A stretch of DNA of 12,416 nucleotides, from the NCBI GenBank assembly GCA_900317865.1, contig ONIK01000076.1:1-12416 (forward strand), in the 5' to 3' direction. Source of the stretch: an uncultured Methanobrevibacter sp. (GTDB taxonomy: Archaea; Methanobacteriota; Methanobacteria; Methanobacteriales; Methanobacteriaceae). A program made the position numbers and the translations under genes. Shown here in pieces: positions 1-7,062 of the stretch. Position 1 is the first letter of the stretch. Every line of letters starts with the position of its first letter. The notes under the pieces were generated by a model. It did no database searches, was not told where the DNA came from, and worked only from the letters and a program-made list of their open reading frames with translations.

Positions 1-582
1 TGGTTCTGATGCTTTTGATACAATCTTTAAATCCTCATTAATTTCAAGGTTACTTTCTTTTGCATCATCCAAAATTAATTTATTAACACCAGTAAATCCA
101 TCCTGACCTTGCATGTCACCAAAAGCACCGATAAGTGCAAAATAAGCAAAATGCTTTTTATCCAAATCACGAACACATAAATATGCAGAACCTGCTCCAG
201 ATAAATCTTTACTACCATCAATTTCAAATAAATGTGGATTGACATGAACCAGATTACTTTCGGATTCAGTTCCATCCACCTGATGGTGATCAGCTATAAT
301 AACATCACTTTTAAAGGTATTCAACTCTTTAACGAAAGAACTGCCCATATCAGAAAAGATGAATAAATCATGTTGCTCATGTCTGAGCTGATTTATAACA
401 TCCTCTTTTAACCTTGGCACTATAGTAGTGTGAAATTGAGCATTTTCTTCCTTTAAAGCATTCGCTATTACAGCTGCTGCTGATATACCATCAGCATCAT
501 TATGTGAAATTATACGAATAACTTCATCATTTTCAATATGCTCTTTGAGCATATTACTAGCTTCAGTAGCTCTATTTAACAA
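1..582 (-). CDS. RecJ-like DHH-family phosphoesterase (5' part only)
   Basis: The reading frame runs off the window at base 1, so only about 194 N-terminal residues are present. Counting from a TTG at 582, the DHH-family metal-binding motifs appear in order: HNDADG (27-32), SDMGSS (77-82), DHHQ (98-101), and then an HVNPH...SGAGSAY segment and an IGAFGDMQG segment. Family knowledge: archaeal RecJ-like proteins are manganese-dependent single-strand nucleases or related phosphodiesterases, some of them tied to the CMG replisome. Which activity this one has cannot be read from the sequence. The start is uncertain. ATG at 552 has no clear ribosome-binding site, while TTG at 582 keeps an amphipathic helix (LNRATEASNMLKEHI) that looks coded, and overlaps the end of rps15 by 11 bases, suggesting translational coupling. 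It is the last visible gene of the kae1-bud32/HAM1/rps15 cluster. Confidence 0.85.
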   Translation of the reverse strand, partial: MLNRATEASNMLKEHIENDEVIRIISHNDADGISAAAVIANALKEENAQFHTTIVPRLKEDVINQLRHEQHDLFIFSDMGSSFVKELNTFKSDVIIADHHQVDGTESESNLVHVNPHLFEIDGSKDLSGAGSAYLCVRDLDKKHFAYFALIGAFGDMQGQDGFTGVNKLILDDAKESNLEINEDLKIVSKASEP

Positions 583-970
583 GGAGTGCTGCTTGTTGTG
601 GATTATATCTCCAACCTTCTGGTAATTCGCCTTCATTTACATAATATGTAGCTAATTTTCTGATTCTGGATTCAATGATAGTTAAACCTCTTTTTGAGTG
701 TAAATCTTTAGGATTTTCTTCTAAGTGGTCTCTGATGTTAACTGCTCTTCTGATTAAGTTCATTAAATCTTCTGGGTATTCGCCAGCTTGATTGTTTCTT
801 TTTAAGATTTCAGTGATTCTTTCACCAGTTACATCTTTGACTTTAGGAATTCCGTATTGGTCTCTTAAGATAATACCAATTTCGGAAGTAGTTTTACCTT
901 CTCTGTTAAATTTTAAAATCATTTCTTCAATTTCTTCATTACTATAAGTTACCCATTCTGGTCTTGCCAT
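572..970 (-). CDS. rps15: Archaeal 30S ribosomal protein S15
   Basis: This encodes a 132-residue small-subunit protein of the S15/S13e family, which binds 16S rRNA at the central-domain three-way junction during 30S assembly. The S15 signature lies at about 89-110 (DLHSKRGL..IESRIRKL..YY). The N-terminal extension typical of archaeal and eukaryotic members (MARPEWVTYS..EEMILKF) precedes it, and the C-terminus PQQAALLVK is also typical. The protein lacks the basic N-terminal tail (RRRGKSGS type) that many archaeal S15 proteins carry, which from memory is normal for Methanobacteriales. The ATG at 970 is preceded by GGTG eight bases upstream, a good ribosome-binding site. It sits 27 bases downstream of the HAM1 gene and its last bases overlap the RecJ-like gene, so it is probably co-transcribed with both. 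Confidence 0.97.
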   Translation of the reverse strand: MARPEWVTYSNEEIEEMILKFNREGKTTSEIGIILRDQYGIPKVKDVTGERITEILKRNNQAGEYPEDLMNLIRRAVNIRDHLEENPKDLHSKRGLTIIESRIRKLATYYVNEGELPEGWRYNPQQAALLVK

Positions 971-997
971 AAATAAACACCTAAATTATATAAATAA

Positions 998-1549
998 TTA
1001 ATCTTGAGTAGAATACCACTCGATAAATTTTTTTAATGAATTTTTTCTATGTGAAAATTGGTTTTTTTCTTCAGTTGTCAGTTCACCAAATGTCTTACTC
1101 ACACTAGGTACATAAAATATAGGATCAAAAGCAAATCCTAAATCTCCTTTTTCTTCAACTGATATTTCTCCTTCGACCTTGCCTAAAAAAGTCTTGGGCT
1201 CAGAATTGGGGGTGCAGTACCCAATAACTGACCTGAATTCGGCATAACGGTCAGAAACATTATTTAATAGCTTCAAAATTCCCTGATTTCCTAATGTATC
1301 TTGTACATAATGTGAATACGTTCCAGGAAAATCATTTAAAGCTTTAATGAATAAACCAGCATCTTCAACAATCACAGGCCTATTTAGCTTATGACTAGCA
1401 TATTTTGCACCAAACATAGCTACTTCCTCAAGAGTTCCCTGAGGTTCCATGTAACCTAAGTCAATATGCTCAAGTTCAATGTCATAATTTCTAAAAATAT
1501 TCTCTGCTTCTATAACTTTATGTTCGTTACCAGTTATAAATGTTATCAT
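998..1549 (-). CDS. rdgB: XTP/dITP diphosphatase (HAM1/RdgB family)
   Basis: This 183-residue protein belongs to the HAM1/RdgB family, which hydrolyses non-canonical purine triphosphates (XTP, ITP, dITP) to the monophosphate plus pyrophosphate and so keeps them out of DNA and RNA. Visible family motifs are TGNEHK (6-11), the acidic EDAGLF segment (62-67), GFAFDPIF (138-145) and FSHRKNSL (165-172). The length matches archaeal members. The start at 1549 is supported because TGNEHK must lie near the N-terminus. No Shine-Dalgarno sequence precedes it. Instead a TATA-like octamer is centred about 28 bases upstream of the ATG, so a leaderless mRNA from an internal promoter is plausible, in addition to read-through from kae1-bud32, which ends 45 bases before. 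Confidence 0.95.
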   Translation of the reverse strand: MITFITGNEHKVIEAENIFRNYDIELEHIDLGYMEPQGTLEEVAMFGAKYASHKLNRPVIVEDAGLFIKALNDFPGTYSHYVQDTLGNQGILKLLNNVSDRYAEFRSVIGYCTPNSEPKTFLGKVEGEISVEEKGDLGFAFDPIFYVPSVSKTFGELTTEEKNQFSHRKNSLKKFIEWYSTQD

Positions 1550-1573
1550 AAAAATACTTTTGAATGCAATTTT

Positions 1574-1581
1574 TTATATAA
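1574..1581 (-). promoter_or_regulatory. Candidate TATA box for the HAM1/RdgB gene
   Basis: The palindromic octamer TTATATAA sits in the 45-base gap after kae1-bud32. Its centre is about 28 bases before the ATG at 1549, the spacing at which archaeal TBP/TFB would start transcription at or next to the A of the start codon. The gene has no ribosome-binding site, which fits. This is a pattern match in an AT-rich genome, so chance occurrence cannot be excluded. Confidence 0.5.
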
Positions 1582-1594
1582 TTATCTATTAATT

Positions 1595-3196
1595 TCAATG
1601 AGTATAACGGCCACGTTTTTCAATGTCGGCAATCTTATCAATAACTTTTAAATTCCCGTAACCTTTTAAAACGCAATCAAAGTAAGCAACAGCTTTTTTA
1701 TAATCAATACTTTGAAGAGATTTTTTCAAAACAAGCAAATCAACAGCTTTATCCTCATCTAAATCAGAGTAACGGCCAAGCCCGAAGTCCAGAAATATCA
1801 AATCCTCACCCGAAAGCATTATATTTGAGGAAGTAATGTCTCCATGAATGATGTCTGCAGAATGCAGTTTGGATATTTCACGACCAACCTTGAATGCCAG
1901 GTTTTCATCAATAACTTCCTTAAGCATTATTCCATCAATTTCCTCCATCAATATGGATTTTTCAGCCAAATCAACATCATAGAGTATTGGTGTTCTAACC
2001 CCAACACGTTTGGCATCAGACAATAATTTCGCTTCAAGCTTGCATCGGGATTTTCTGATTTTATTGTCTATTTCGGGAATCCTATAGTTTTTAGGAATTC
2101 TTGCTTTTATGACCGCATTTTGTCCCATATATGAACTTTTAATAATATTTGACTCAGCTCCCTTTGCAATTAAATCGTCAGATAATTTTAAATAGCTTTT
2201 AGTATTGTCAATCCATGGGATGTCAACTTCATCTGTTCTGAACCTTTGAATAATGCCAGTATCTGACAAGTCCATCGGTCCGAATTCCCTGCACATGAGC
2301 AATCCAAGCCATGCAATCATGACTCCGTTATCACCGCAAAGTTTCATTTCAGGCATGTAGAACTTGGCTCCATGCTCTTCAGACATTGTTTTAAGCATTT
2401 CACGTAATCTTGAATTGGCTGATACTCCACCACACAGCATCACCTCATCCTTTTGAGTATGTGACAGTGCACGTTCTGTTACTTCAACAAGCATTGCAAA
2501 TGCAGTCTCCTGAAGTGAAAAACAGATATCTTCAATGTCTGCTCCTTTCTGGTGCTGTCTTAATGCTGCAGACAAGAGTCCTGAAAATGAAAAGTCCATT
2601 CCCTTAACAACATAAGGCAAATCAATATAACTTCCATTTTTAGCCAGTTTTTCTACAACAGGCCCTCCGGGATGACCCAAACCGGTTTCACGGCCAAACT
2701 GATCAAGGCAATTTCCAATAGCAATGTCCAAAGTTTCACCGAAAATTCTATAACGGCCGCTTTCAAAAGCAATGACCTGGCTGTTTCCTCCACTGACATA
2801 TAAAGAAACAGGATTAACCGCACCAGTATCCAGCTTACCTACTTCAACATGACCAATACAGTGATTGACTCCGATTATCGGTTTATTGAGTGACAATGCA
2901 AGAGACCTGGCTGATGTTGCAACGATTCTTAAAGCAGGACCCAAGCCGGGACCCTGTGAAAAAGAGATTAAATCCAAATCAGAATAATTAATTCCCGCTT
3001 CTTCAATAGCTTGAGGAATTAGTTTAGGAATCCATTCTGCATGGTGTTCTGCAGCGACTCTTGGATGGATACCTCCTTTTTCCGGATATAGCTGGCTACC
3101 GGCCATAGCCAATATTTTACCATCACCATCAACAATACCAACACCTGTTTTTTCTGCAGTTCCTTCAATTCCCAAACATATCACAATATCAACCAT
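1595..3196 (-). CDS. kae1: Kae1-Bud32 fusion: tRNA t6A synthase subunit and KEOPS kinase
   Basis: This 533-residue protein fuses two KEOPS subunits. Residues about 1-325 are Kae1 (TsaD/OSGEP family), which transfers the threonylcarbamoyl group to A37 of ANN-decoding tRNAs. Metal ligands are visible as H112 and H116 (NHCIGH) and D289 (LCGDNG), with the sugar-kinase-like fold segments LYVSGGNSQ (132-140), DFSFSGLL (201-208) and CGGVSANSR (255-263). Residues about 340-533 are Bud32, an atypical small kinase/ATPase, with K364 (AVIK), E388, the catalytic loop HGDITSSN (451-458, catalytic D453) and DFG (470-472). The fusion is known from several euryarchaeal lineages. It is the first gene of a leftward cluster with HAM1, rps15 and the RecJ-like gene. 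The ATG at 3196 has no Shine-Dalgarno sequence but lies about 26 bases from a TATA-like octamer, suggesting a leaderless mRNA. Confidence 0.97.
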   Translation of the reverse strand: MVDIVICLGIEGTAEKTGVGIVDGDGKILAMAGSQLYPEKGGIHPRVAAEHHAEWIPKLIPQAIEEAGINYSDLDLISFSQGPGLGPALRIVATSARSLALSLNKPIIGVNHCIGHVEVGKLDTGAVNPVSLYVSGGNSQVIAFESGRYRIFGETLDIAIGNCLDQFGRETGLGHPGGPVVEKLAKNGSYIDLPYVVKGMDFSFSGLLSAALRQHQKGADIEDICFSLQETAFAMLVEVTERALSHTQKDEVMLCGGVSANSRLREMLKTMSEEHGAKFYMPEMKLCGDNGVMIAWLGLLMCREFGPMDLSDTGIIQRFRTDEVDIPWIDNTKSYLKLSDDLIAKGAESNIIKSSYMGQNAVIKARIPKNYRIPEIDNKIRKSRCKLEAKLLSDAKRVGVRTPILYDVDLAEKSILMEEIDGIMLKEVIDENLAFKVGREISKLHSADIIHGDITSSNIMLSGEDLIFLDFGLGRYSDLDEDKAVDLLVLKKSLQSIDYKKAVAYFDCVLKGYGNLKVIDKIADIEKRGRYTH

Positions 3197-3218
3197 GAAA
3201 ATTAATTAATATATAACT

Positions 3219-3226
3219 TTTATATG
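3219..3226 (-). promoter_or_regulatory. Candidate TATA box for kae1-bud32
   Basis: Read on the minus strand this is CATATAAA within ACATATAAAAG. Its centre is 26-27 bases from the A of the kae1-bud32 ATG, which predicts transcription starting at the start codon. The same bases read on the plus strand (TTTATATG) could also serve the divergent gene to the right. Confidence 0.5.
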
Positions 3227-3280
3227 TCCTTACATATAATATTTTAAACTATTTAATTGATAAAAACAAAACTGATTACT

Positions 3281-3778
3281 ATGGGATTTTATAACACAAA
3301 CACTATTGAGGAAAAAAGAGTAAATAAGCTAACTGGAGATATTCACATTAATGATGCCTTTAAAGAAGAAACTCAAAAAAGAGGAATTCCTATTTATGAT
3401 GCATACAACATTCAGAAGAGATTATACCATGAAGTTGAACAGGAAATGCTTATAGGTGAAGAAGCTGTTGATAACCGTTTGATGGAGCTTTTGGATGAAA
3501 AAGGTAAAAAAGAAGTATCCCACAGCTATGTTGAAGAAATGAAAGAAGACGGTTCAAAAAGCAAGGGAATGATTCCTGCAAGACCAAAAGAAGCACCAAC
3601 AAGAAACGAATTACTCGATAGTATCCCTCCAAGAGCCAGAGACGGTAAAACATTTAACAGGAAACCTGAAAAAACTACTGCAGATTACCTTAATAGAATA
3701 TTTTTACAAAATCAAAAAATCATTAATCAAAATAAAAAAATTATAGAATTATTAGGAAAAATAGAGGAAAAATTATGA
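3281..3778 (+). CDS. Uncharacterised hydrophilic protein with C-terminal coiled coil
   Basis: I do not recognise a family. The product is 165 residues, charged and hydrophilic, with no signal peptide, membrane segment, cysteine cluster or catalytic motif that I can see. The N-terminal part (1-90) looks helical and acidic, the middle (91-132) is rich in Pro, Arg and Lys and probably flexible, and residues about 134-165 (DYLNRIF..IINQNKKIIELL) have hydrophobic spacing typical of a short coiled coil, so it may oligomerise or bind a partner. ATG at 3281 is preferred. An in-frame TTG at 3257 would add eight residues, but it lies upstream of the start expected from the TATA-like sequence near 3235-3242. 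A weak TGAT element precedes the ATG. The stop overlaps the ATG of cobT (ATGA), so the two are translationally coupled. Confidence 0.8.
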   Translation: MGFYNTNTIEEKRVNKLTGDIHINDAFKEETQKRGIPIYDAYNIQKRLYHEVEQEMLIGEEAVDNRLMELLDEKGKKEVSHSYVEEMKEDGSKSKGMIPARPKEAPTRNELLDSIPPRARDGKTFNRKPEKTTADYLNRIFLQNQKIINQNKKIIELLGKIEEKL

Positions 3779-4782
3779 TTGAAGGAATAACAACATACGG
3801 ATCAACAGAATTAATGGAATATTTAGGAGAAGTAATTGATCCGGTATTTATTTGTACAATTGGAACTACAGAAACATCATTGATACCTGGACTATCCGGT
3901 GCCGGTGCAACACCTGAATTAACAGAATACACCCCGGCAGCAGATTCTGAACTGATGGTTTTAGGTCATGTCGAATGTATGGAAGAAATACCTCAAACCG
4001 TAGTCGGCAAAGCGGCAGCTCCAACTCCTGCAATGCTTACGAAAGCATCATTGGAAATAGCTGATATCCCATTCATCATTGCAGATGCTGGATGTAAGAT
4101 TAAACCACATATTGAATGCATGAGGCTTGGAAGCGATTACGGAAGAGACATCAGAACCGGAAAAGGTGTTTTAAACCCATTGGAAATATATGAAAATGCC
4201 CGTGAATTAGGTGCAGAACTTGCAAGACGCCATCCTATGTTAATAATTGGAGAAAGTATTGCTGCAGGAACAACAACTGCATTAGGAGTCCTAAGAGCAC
4301 TGGGCTATGATGCAAATGAAAAGGTAAGCGGCAGTATGCCTCACAATCCTCATGATATGAAAAGCAAAATCGTTGATGAAGGTCTAAAAAATGCAGGTTT
4401 AAACCCTGAAACCGATAATATCGATGGTCTTCAGGCAATTGGTGCTGTAGGTGATCCTACTTTGGCTGCAATATCCGGTTTTGTATTAGGTGTTGACGGA
4501 CAAATACCTTTAATATTAGCTGGAGGAACGCAAATGGCCGCAGCATGTGCTGTAGGTGATGAAACTGCTGATTTAATCGGGCTTTTAAAACAAATCGATG
4601 ATGATATTACACTTCACTCCGTTGACCCCAAATTCGAAGAATCCGACCATGACGGACTGAAAAATTATCTTGACGGATTTGTAAAAGAAGGAGCAGGAGC
4701 CGGCGGAGCAATGTTTACCGCTTTAGCACGTGGTGTTCCTTTAGAAAAATTAAGAAAAAAAATAGAAAAAACATGTAGTTAA
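3775..4782 (+). CDS. cobT: Archaeal CobT-like nicotinate-nucleotide:benzimidazole phosphoribosyltransferase (UPF0284 type)
   Basis: This 335-residue protein matches the archaeal branch of CobT, the enzyme that makes the alpha-ribotide of the lower-ligand base (5-hydroxybenzimidazole in many methanogens) for cobamide assembly. Glycine-rich segments are GESIAAGTTTAL (159-170) and LAGGTQMAAACAV (248-260). Near the C-terminus KEGAGAGGAM (304-313) resembles the EGxGA motif around the catalytic glutamate of bacterial CobT, making E305 the candidate catalytic residue; that assignment is by motif only. A GAGG ribosome-binding site lies seven bases before the ATG. The gene overlaps the upstream hypothetical gene by four bases. 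It ends in an inverted repeat that includes its stop codon and converges on uppP. The archaeal family was long annotated only as UPF0284, so function is well supported by homology but not certain. Confidence 0.88.
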   Translation: MIEGITTYGSTELMEYLGEVIDPVFICTIGTTETSLIPGLSGAGATPELTEYTPAADSELMVLGHVECMEEIPQTVVGKAAAPTPAMLTKASLEIADIPFIIADAGCKIKPHIECMRLGSDYGRDIRTGKGVLNPLEIYENARELGAELARRHPMLIIGESIAAGTTTALGVLRALGYDANEKVSGSMPHNPHDMKSKIVDEGLKNAGLNPETDNIDGLQAIGAVGDPTLAAISGFVLGVDGQIPLILAGGTQMAAACAVGDETADLIGLLKQIDDDITLHSVDPKFEESDHDGLKNYLDGFVKEGAGAGGAMFTALARGVPLEKLRKKIEKTCS

Positions 4783-4806
4783 AAACTACATTCATTAATT
4801 TTTTTT
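4773..4806. terminator. Inverted repeat with T-tracts on both sides between cobT and uppP
   Basis: A perfect 8-base stem, ATGTAGTT (4773-4780) with AACTACAT (4784-4791), has a three-base loop and contains the cobT stop codon (4780-4782). On the plus strand it is followed by a run of T at 4799-4806. On the minus strand it is followed by T runs at 4766-4771 and 4755-4762. It could end transcription of both convergent genes. Archaeal termination relies mainly on the U-tract, so the stem may be auxiliary or stabilise the 3' end. Confidence 0.65.
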
Positions 4807-5638
4807 AGAATATGTGGGTAATAGATCCCATAAATACCACAATACCAACTATCCAACAGTAGTAAGCAAAAATATCCAAACTTTTATTTTGAATTAAATC
4901 AAGCAGCCATTTAATAGCAAGATATCCGGAAATGAAAGCTGCAATAAATCCTAAAATAATAGCAGCACCGTCACCACTCATTGATAATCCGATATCTTTT
5001 AATTGAATAACAAATGCTCCAAAGATAGCAGGTATGGATAATATAAAACTGAATTTAGCTGCGAACTCTTTATCAAGACCCATTACAAGACCTGCAGCAA
5101 TGGTTGTACCTGACCTGGAAAGTCCCGGCATGATTGCACAGGCCTGACCCAATCCCATAAATAATGATTGGAACCATCCCATATGGGACATGTCAATTCG
5201 TCCTGAAGCCATTCTTTGAGACAAGTATAATATTGTACCTGTTACAAACAGGAAAAAACCTGGAACATATAATGCACCGGCAAACAATGCATCAACCTGA
5301 CTTTCAAATAATACTCCAACAAGACCTACAGGAATAGTTGCTATAATAACATACCATGAAAGTCTTTTATAAGGATCTGAGTAAAATCCTTCCTTAAATC
5401 TATGCTGGAGAATGTCACCAATACTTAAAATCCACGCTTCAATCATTTTAATAATATCTGCACGGAAATAAATTAAAACTGCCAGCAAAGTTCCCAAATG
5501 AAGAAAAGTATCGAAAGCAAGAGAGCTTTCAACACCTAAAATATTTTGAATAAAGATTAAGTGTGCAGAACTACTTACCGGTAAAAATTCAGTTAATCCC
5601 TGAACAATACCAATAATAATTCCCTGAAGAATATTCAT
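4805..5638 (-). CDS. uppP: Undecaprenyl-diphosphatase UppP/BacA family
   Basis: This 277-residue polytopic membrane protein dephosphorylates polyprenyl (C55) diphosphate to the monophosphate, regenerating the lipid carrier for wall and glycan precursors. Both family signatures are present: QGLTEFLPVSSSAHLI (13-28, with E17, the serine run and H26) and PGLSRSGTT (171-179, with R175). The first acidic position of the bacterial ExxxE motif is Q13 here, a substitution I recall in other family members. About eight hydrophobic segments are visible, and the length is typical. In a pseudomurein-walled methanogen the expected role is recycling the C55 carrier of wall precursors. It lies 12 bases downstream of ilvE and is probably co-transcribed with it; GGCGTG precedes the ATG as a weak ribosome-binding site. 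Confidence 0.95.
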   Translation of the reverse strand: MNILQGIIIGIVQGLTEFLPVSSSAHLIFIQNILGVESSLAFDTFLHLGTLLAVLIYFRADIIKMIEAWILSIGDILQHRFKEGFYSDPYKRLSWYVIIATIPVGLVGVLFESQVDALFAGALYVPGFFLFVTGTILYLSQRMASGRIDMSHMGWFQSLFMGLGQACAIMPGLSRSGTTIAAGLVMGLDKEFAAKFSFILSIPAIFGAFVIQLKDIGLSMSGDGAAIILGFIAAFISGYLAIKWLLDLIQNKSLDIFAYYCWIVGIVVFMGSITHIF

Positions 5639-5650
5639 TTATTACACGCC

Positions 5651-6574
5651 TTAAATATAATCCAACCATCCAAATTTATCTTCAATTTTACCTTCAACAA
5701 TCTCGAAGAATGTTGATTGTATTTTTTCTGCAACAGGACCTCTTTTACCGATACCGATGGTTTTGCCATCAATAGATCTGATTGGTGTTACTTCAGCTGC
5801 TGTTCCAGTGAAAAATACTTCATCAGCCAAGTATAATCTTTCACGAGTAATAGTTTCTTCAATAACTTCATAACCTAAATCTTTAGCTACTTTAATAATT
5901 GAATCACGGGTAATACCTCTTAAGTTTGAAGAGTTAAGTGATGGAGTGTGTAATGTGCCATCTTCTACTAAAAATATGTTTTCTCCACTTCCTTCAGAAA
6001 CATAACCTGCATAATCAAGCATGATTGCTTCATCATAACCATGTTCAATAGCTTCAATTTTAGCCAATTGAGAGTTCATATAGTTAGCACCACATTTTGC
6101 CATAGCAGGGAAAGTATCAGGAGCAGGTTTTCTCCATGAGGAAACACCGATATTTACACCTTTAGCCATTCCTTCTTCACCAAGGTATGAACCCCATTCC
6201 CATGCAGCAATAACAACATTTACAGGACAGTTTAAAGGATTAACACCTAATTCGCCGTATCCTCTAAATACAATAGGGCGTATGTAGCATGATTCCAAAC
6301 CATTTTCTCTTACAGTTTCTTTGATTGCTTCTGCAATTTCCTCTTCAGTATATGGAATAGGTATTTTGTATATTTTTGCGGAGTCAAACAATCTGCGTAC
6401 ATGTTCTTTTAAACGGAAAATAGCAACACCATTTTCATTATTATATGCACGTATACCTTCAAAAACACTTGTTCCATAATGGACTACATGAGAAAGTGAG
6501 TGGATTGTTGCGTCTTTCCAGTCAATGAGTTCTCCATCCATCCATACTTTACTTGCTGTATCATCCCAAGCCAT
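5651..6574 (-). CDS. ilvE: Branched-chain amino acid aminotransferase
   Basis: This 307-residue class IV PLP-dependent aminotransferase carries out the last step of valine, leucine and isoleucine synthesis. The Schiff-base lysine is K160 in MAKCGANYMNS, and E194 lies in YVSEGSGENIF (191-201), both at the positions of the E. coli enzyme. Other conserved segments are HYGTSVFEGIRAY (32-44), YIRPIVFRGYGELG (97-110), GITRDSIIK and FTGTAAEVTPIRSIDG. The C-terminus DKFGWLDYI matches the E. coli-type IlvE closely, and the length equals that of the family, so a D-amino acid transaminase or aminodeoxychorismate lyase is unlikely. GTGAT four bases before the ATG serves as ribosome-binding site. uppP follows after 12 bases. 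No leader peptide or attenuator is evident upstream. Confidence 0.97.
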   Translation of the reverse strand: MAWDDTASKVWMDGELIDWKDATIHSLSHVVHYGTSVFEGIRAYNNENGVAIFRLKEHVRRLFDSAKIYKIPIPYTEEEIAEAIKETVRENGLESCYIRPIVFRGYGELGVNPLNCPVNVVIAAWEWGSYLGEEGMAKGVNIGVSSWRKPAPDTFPAMAKCGANYMNSQLAKIEAIEHGYDEAIMLDYAGYVSEGSGENIFLVEDGTLHTPSLNSSNLRGITRDSIIKVAKDLGYEVIEETITRERLYLADEVFFTGTAAEVTPIRSIDGKTIGIGKRGPVAEKIQSTFFEIVEGKIEDKFGWLDYI

Positions 6575-6692
6575 AATATCACATCTTTTTTTCTAAATAA
6601 TTAATATTGAATTATTCTTATTTAAAATTAATGAATAAATATAATGAACAATATATTAATATGGCACTTTAAAAAAGAATCTAACGAAACAC

Positions 6693-6700
6693 TTATATAA
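6693..6700 (+). promoter_or_regulatory. Candidate TATA box of the tRNA-Val gene
   Basis: TTATATAA is centred 29-30 bases before the first base of the mature tRNA and is preceded by an A-rich BRE-like stretch (GAAAC). This spacing predicts transcription starting a few bases upstream of the tRNA, leaving a short 5' leader for RNase P. It is the same octamer found before the HAM1 gene. Confidence 0.7.
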
Positions 6701-6725
6701 TATTAAAGTCATAATATATTTTGTT

Positions 6726-6797
6726 GGTTCCGTGGTCTAGTGGTATGATACCTCCCTTACAAGGAGGGGATCACGAGTTCGAGTCTCGTCGGAACCA
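6726..6797 (+). tRNA. tRNA-Val, anticodon UAC
   Basis: The cloverleaf can be drawn completely. The acceptor stem is GGTTCCG (6726-6732) with CGGAACC (6790-6796), followed by discriminator A at 6797. The D arm is 6735-6749. The anticodon stem is CCTCC (6751-6755) with GGAGG (6763-6767) and the loop CTTACAA puts anticodon TAC at 6758-6760, reading GTA and probably other GTN valine codons. The T stem is ACGAG (6773-6777) with CTCGT (6785-6789) and the loop is TTCGAGT. There is no intron. The 3' CCA is not encoded, since CTG follows the discriminator, so CCA must be added enzymatically. Confidence 0.97.
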
Positions 6798-6800
6798 CTG

Positions 6801-6808
6801 CTTTTTTT
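6801..6808 (+). terminator. U-tract terminator after tRNA-Val
   Basis: A run of seven T follows four bases after the mature tRNA end, with no hairpin of its own. This is the usual form for archaeal tRNA genes. Confidence 0.6.
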
Positions 6809-7062
6809 ATTATTTTAAGATTACAACTAAAAAATTTTCTACCAAATTTTCTAAAATAATGTCAAAATTTAGTTAAATCAAAACTAAATAAAATATAAAT
6901 TTTTTTTAAATAAATATTAATTAATATAAAACAATTTTATATTATTTACAAATTGTATGATTTTTTATAAAAATATTATATGATTATATATAATAATTAA
7001 ATAATAAGATTTAAATAATTTTCCTATCATATAATTAATTACAAATATAGGAGATATTTAAT
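6809..7062 (+). promoter_or_regulatory. Very AT-rich promoter and leader region of mtd
   Basis: This 254-base gap has no plausible gene. Several TATA-like stretches occur, the nearest well-placed one being ATTATATATAA at 6983-6993, which would give a leader of roughly 45-50 bases; an element near 6933-6944 is an alternative. A strong ribosome-binding site, AGGAGAT at 7049-7055, ends the leader. A perfect 8-base stem, ATTTAGTT (6867-6874) with AACTAAAT (6882-6889), has a seven-base loop and is followed ten bases later by eight T (6900-6907); it may be a second terminator behind the tRNA or a regulatory element. A 10-base direct repeat, AAATTTTCTA, lies at 6832-6841 and 6844-6853. Confidence 0.55.

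Noticed and set aside
75..275. Minus-strand 66-codon frame in the first 300 bases
   Set aside because: It is out of frame with the RecJ-like gene, whose DHH motifs show the true reading frame across the same bases.
985..994. TATA-like sequence just before rps15
   Set aside because: Its position predicts a transcript start inside the rps15 coding region, beyond the ATG at 970, so it cannot be the rps15 promoter. The gene has a good ribosome-binding site and is probably co-transcribed.
6575..6725. Possible riboswitch or attenuator before ilvE
   Set aside because: I find no leader peptide rich in branched-chain residues and no strong stem-loop; the sequence is plain AT-rich promoter DNA.
7025..7036. 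TATA-like sequence shortly before mtd
   Set aside because: The predicted start would fall downstream of the strong AGGAG site at 7049-7053 and remove it from the mRNA.
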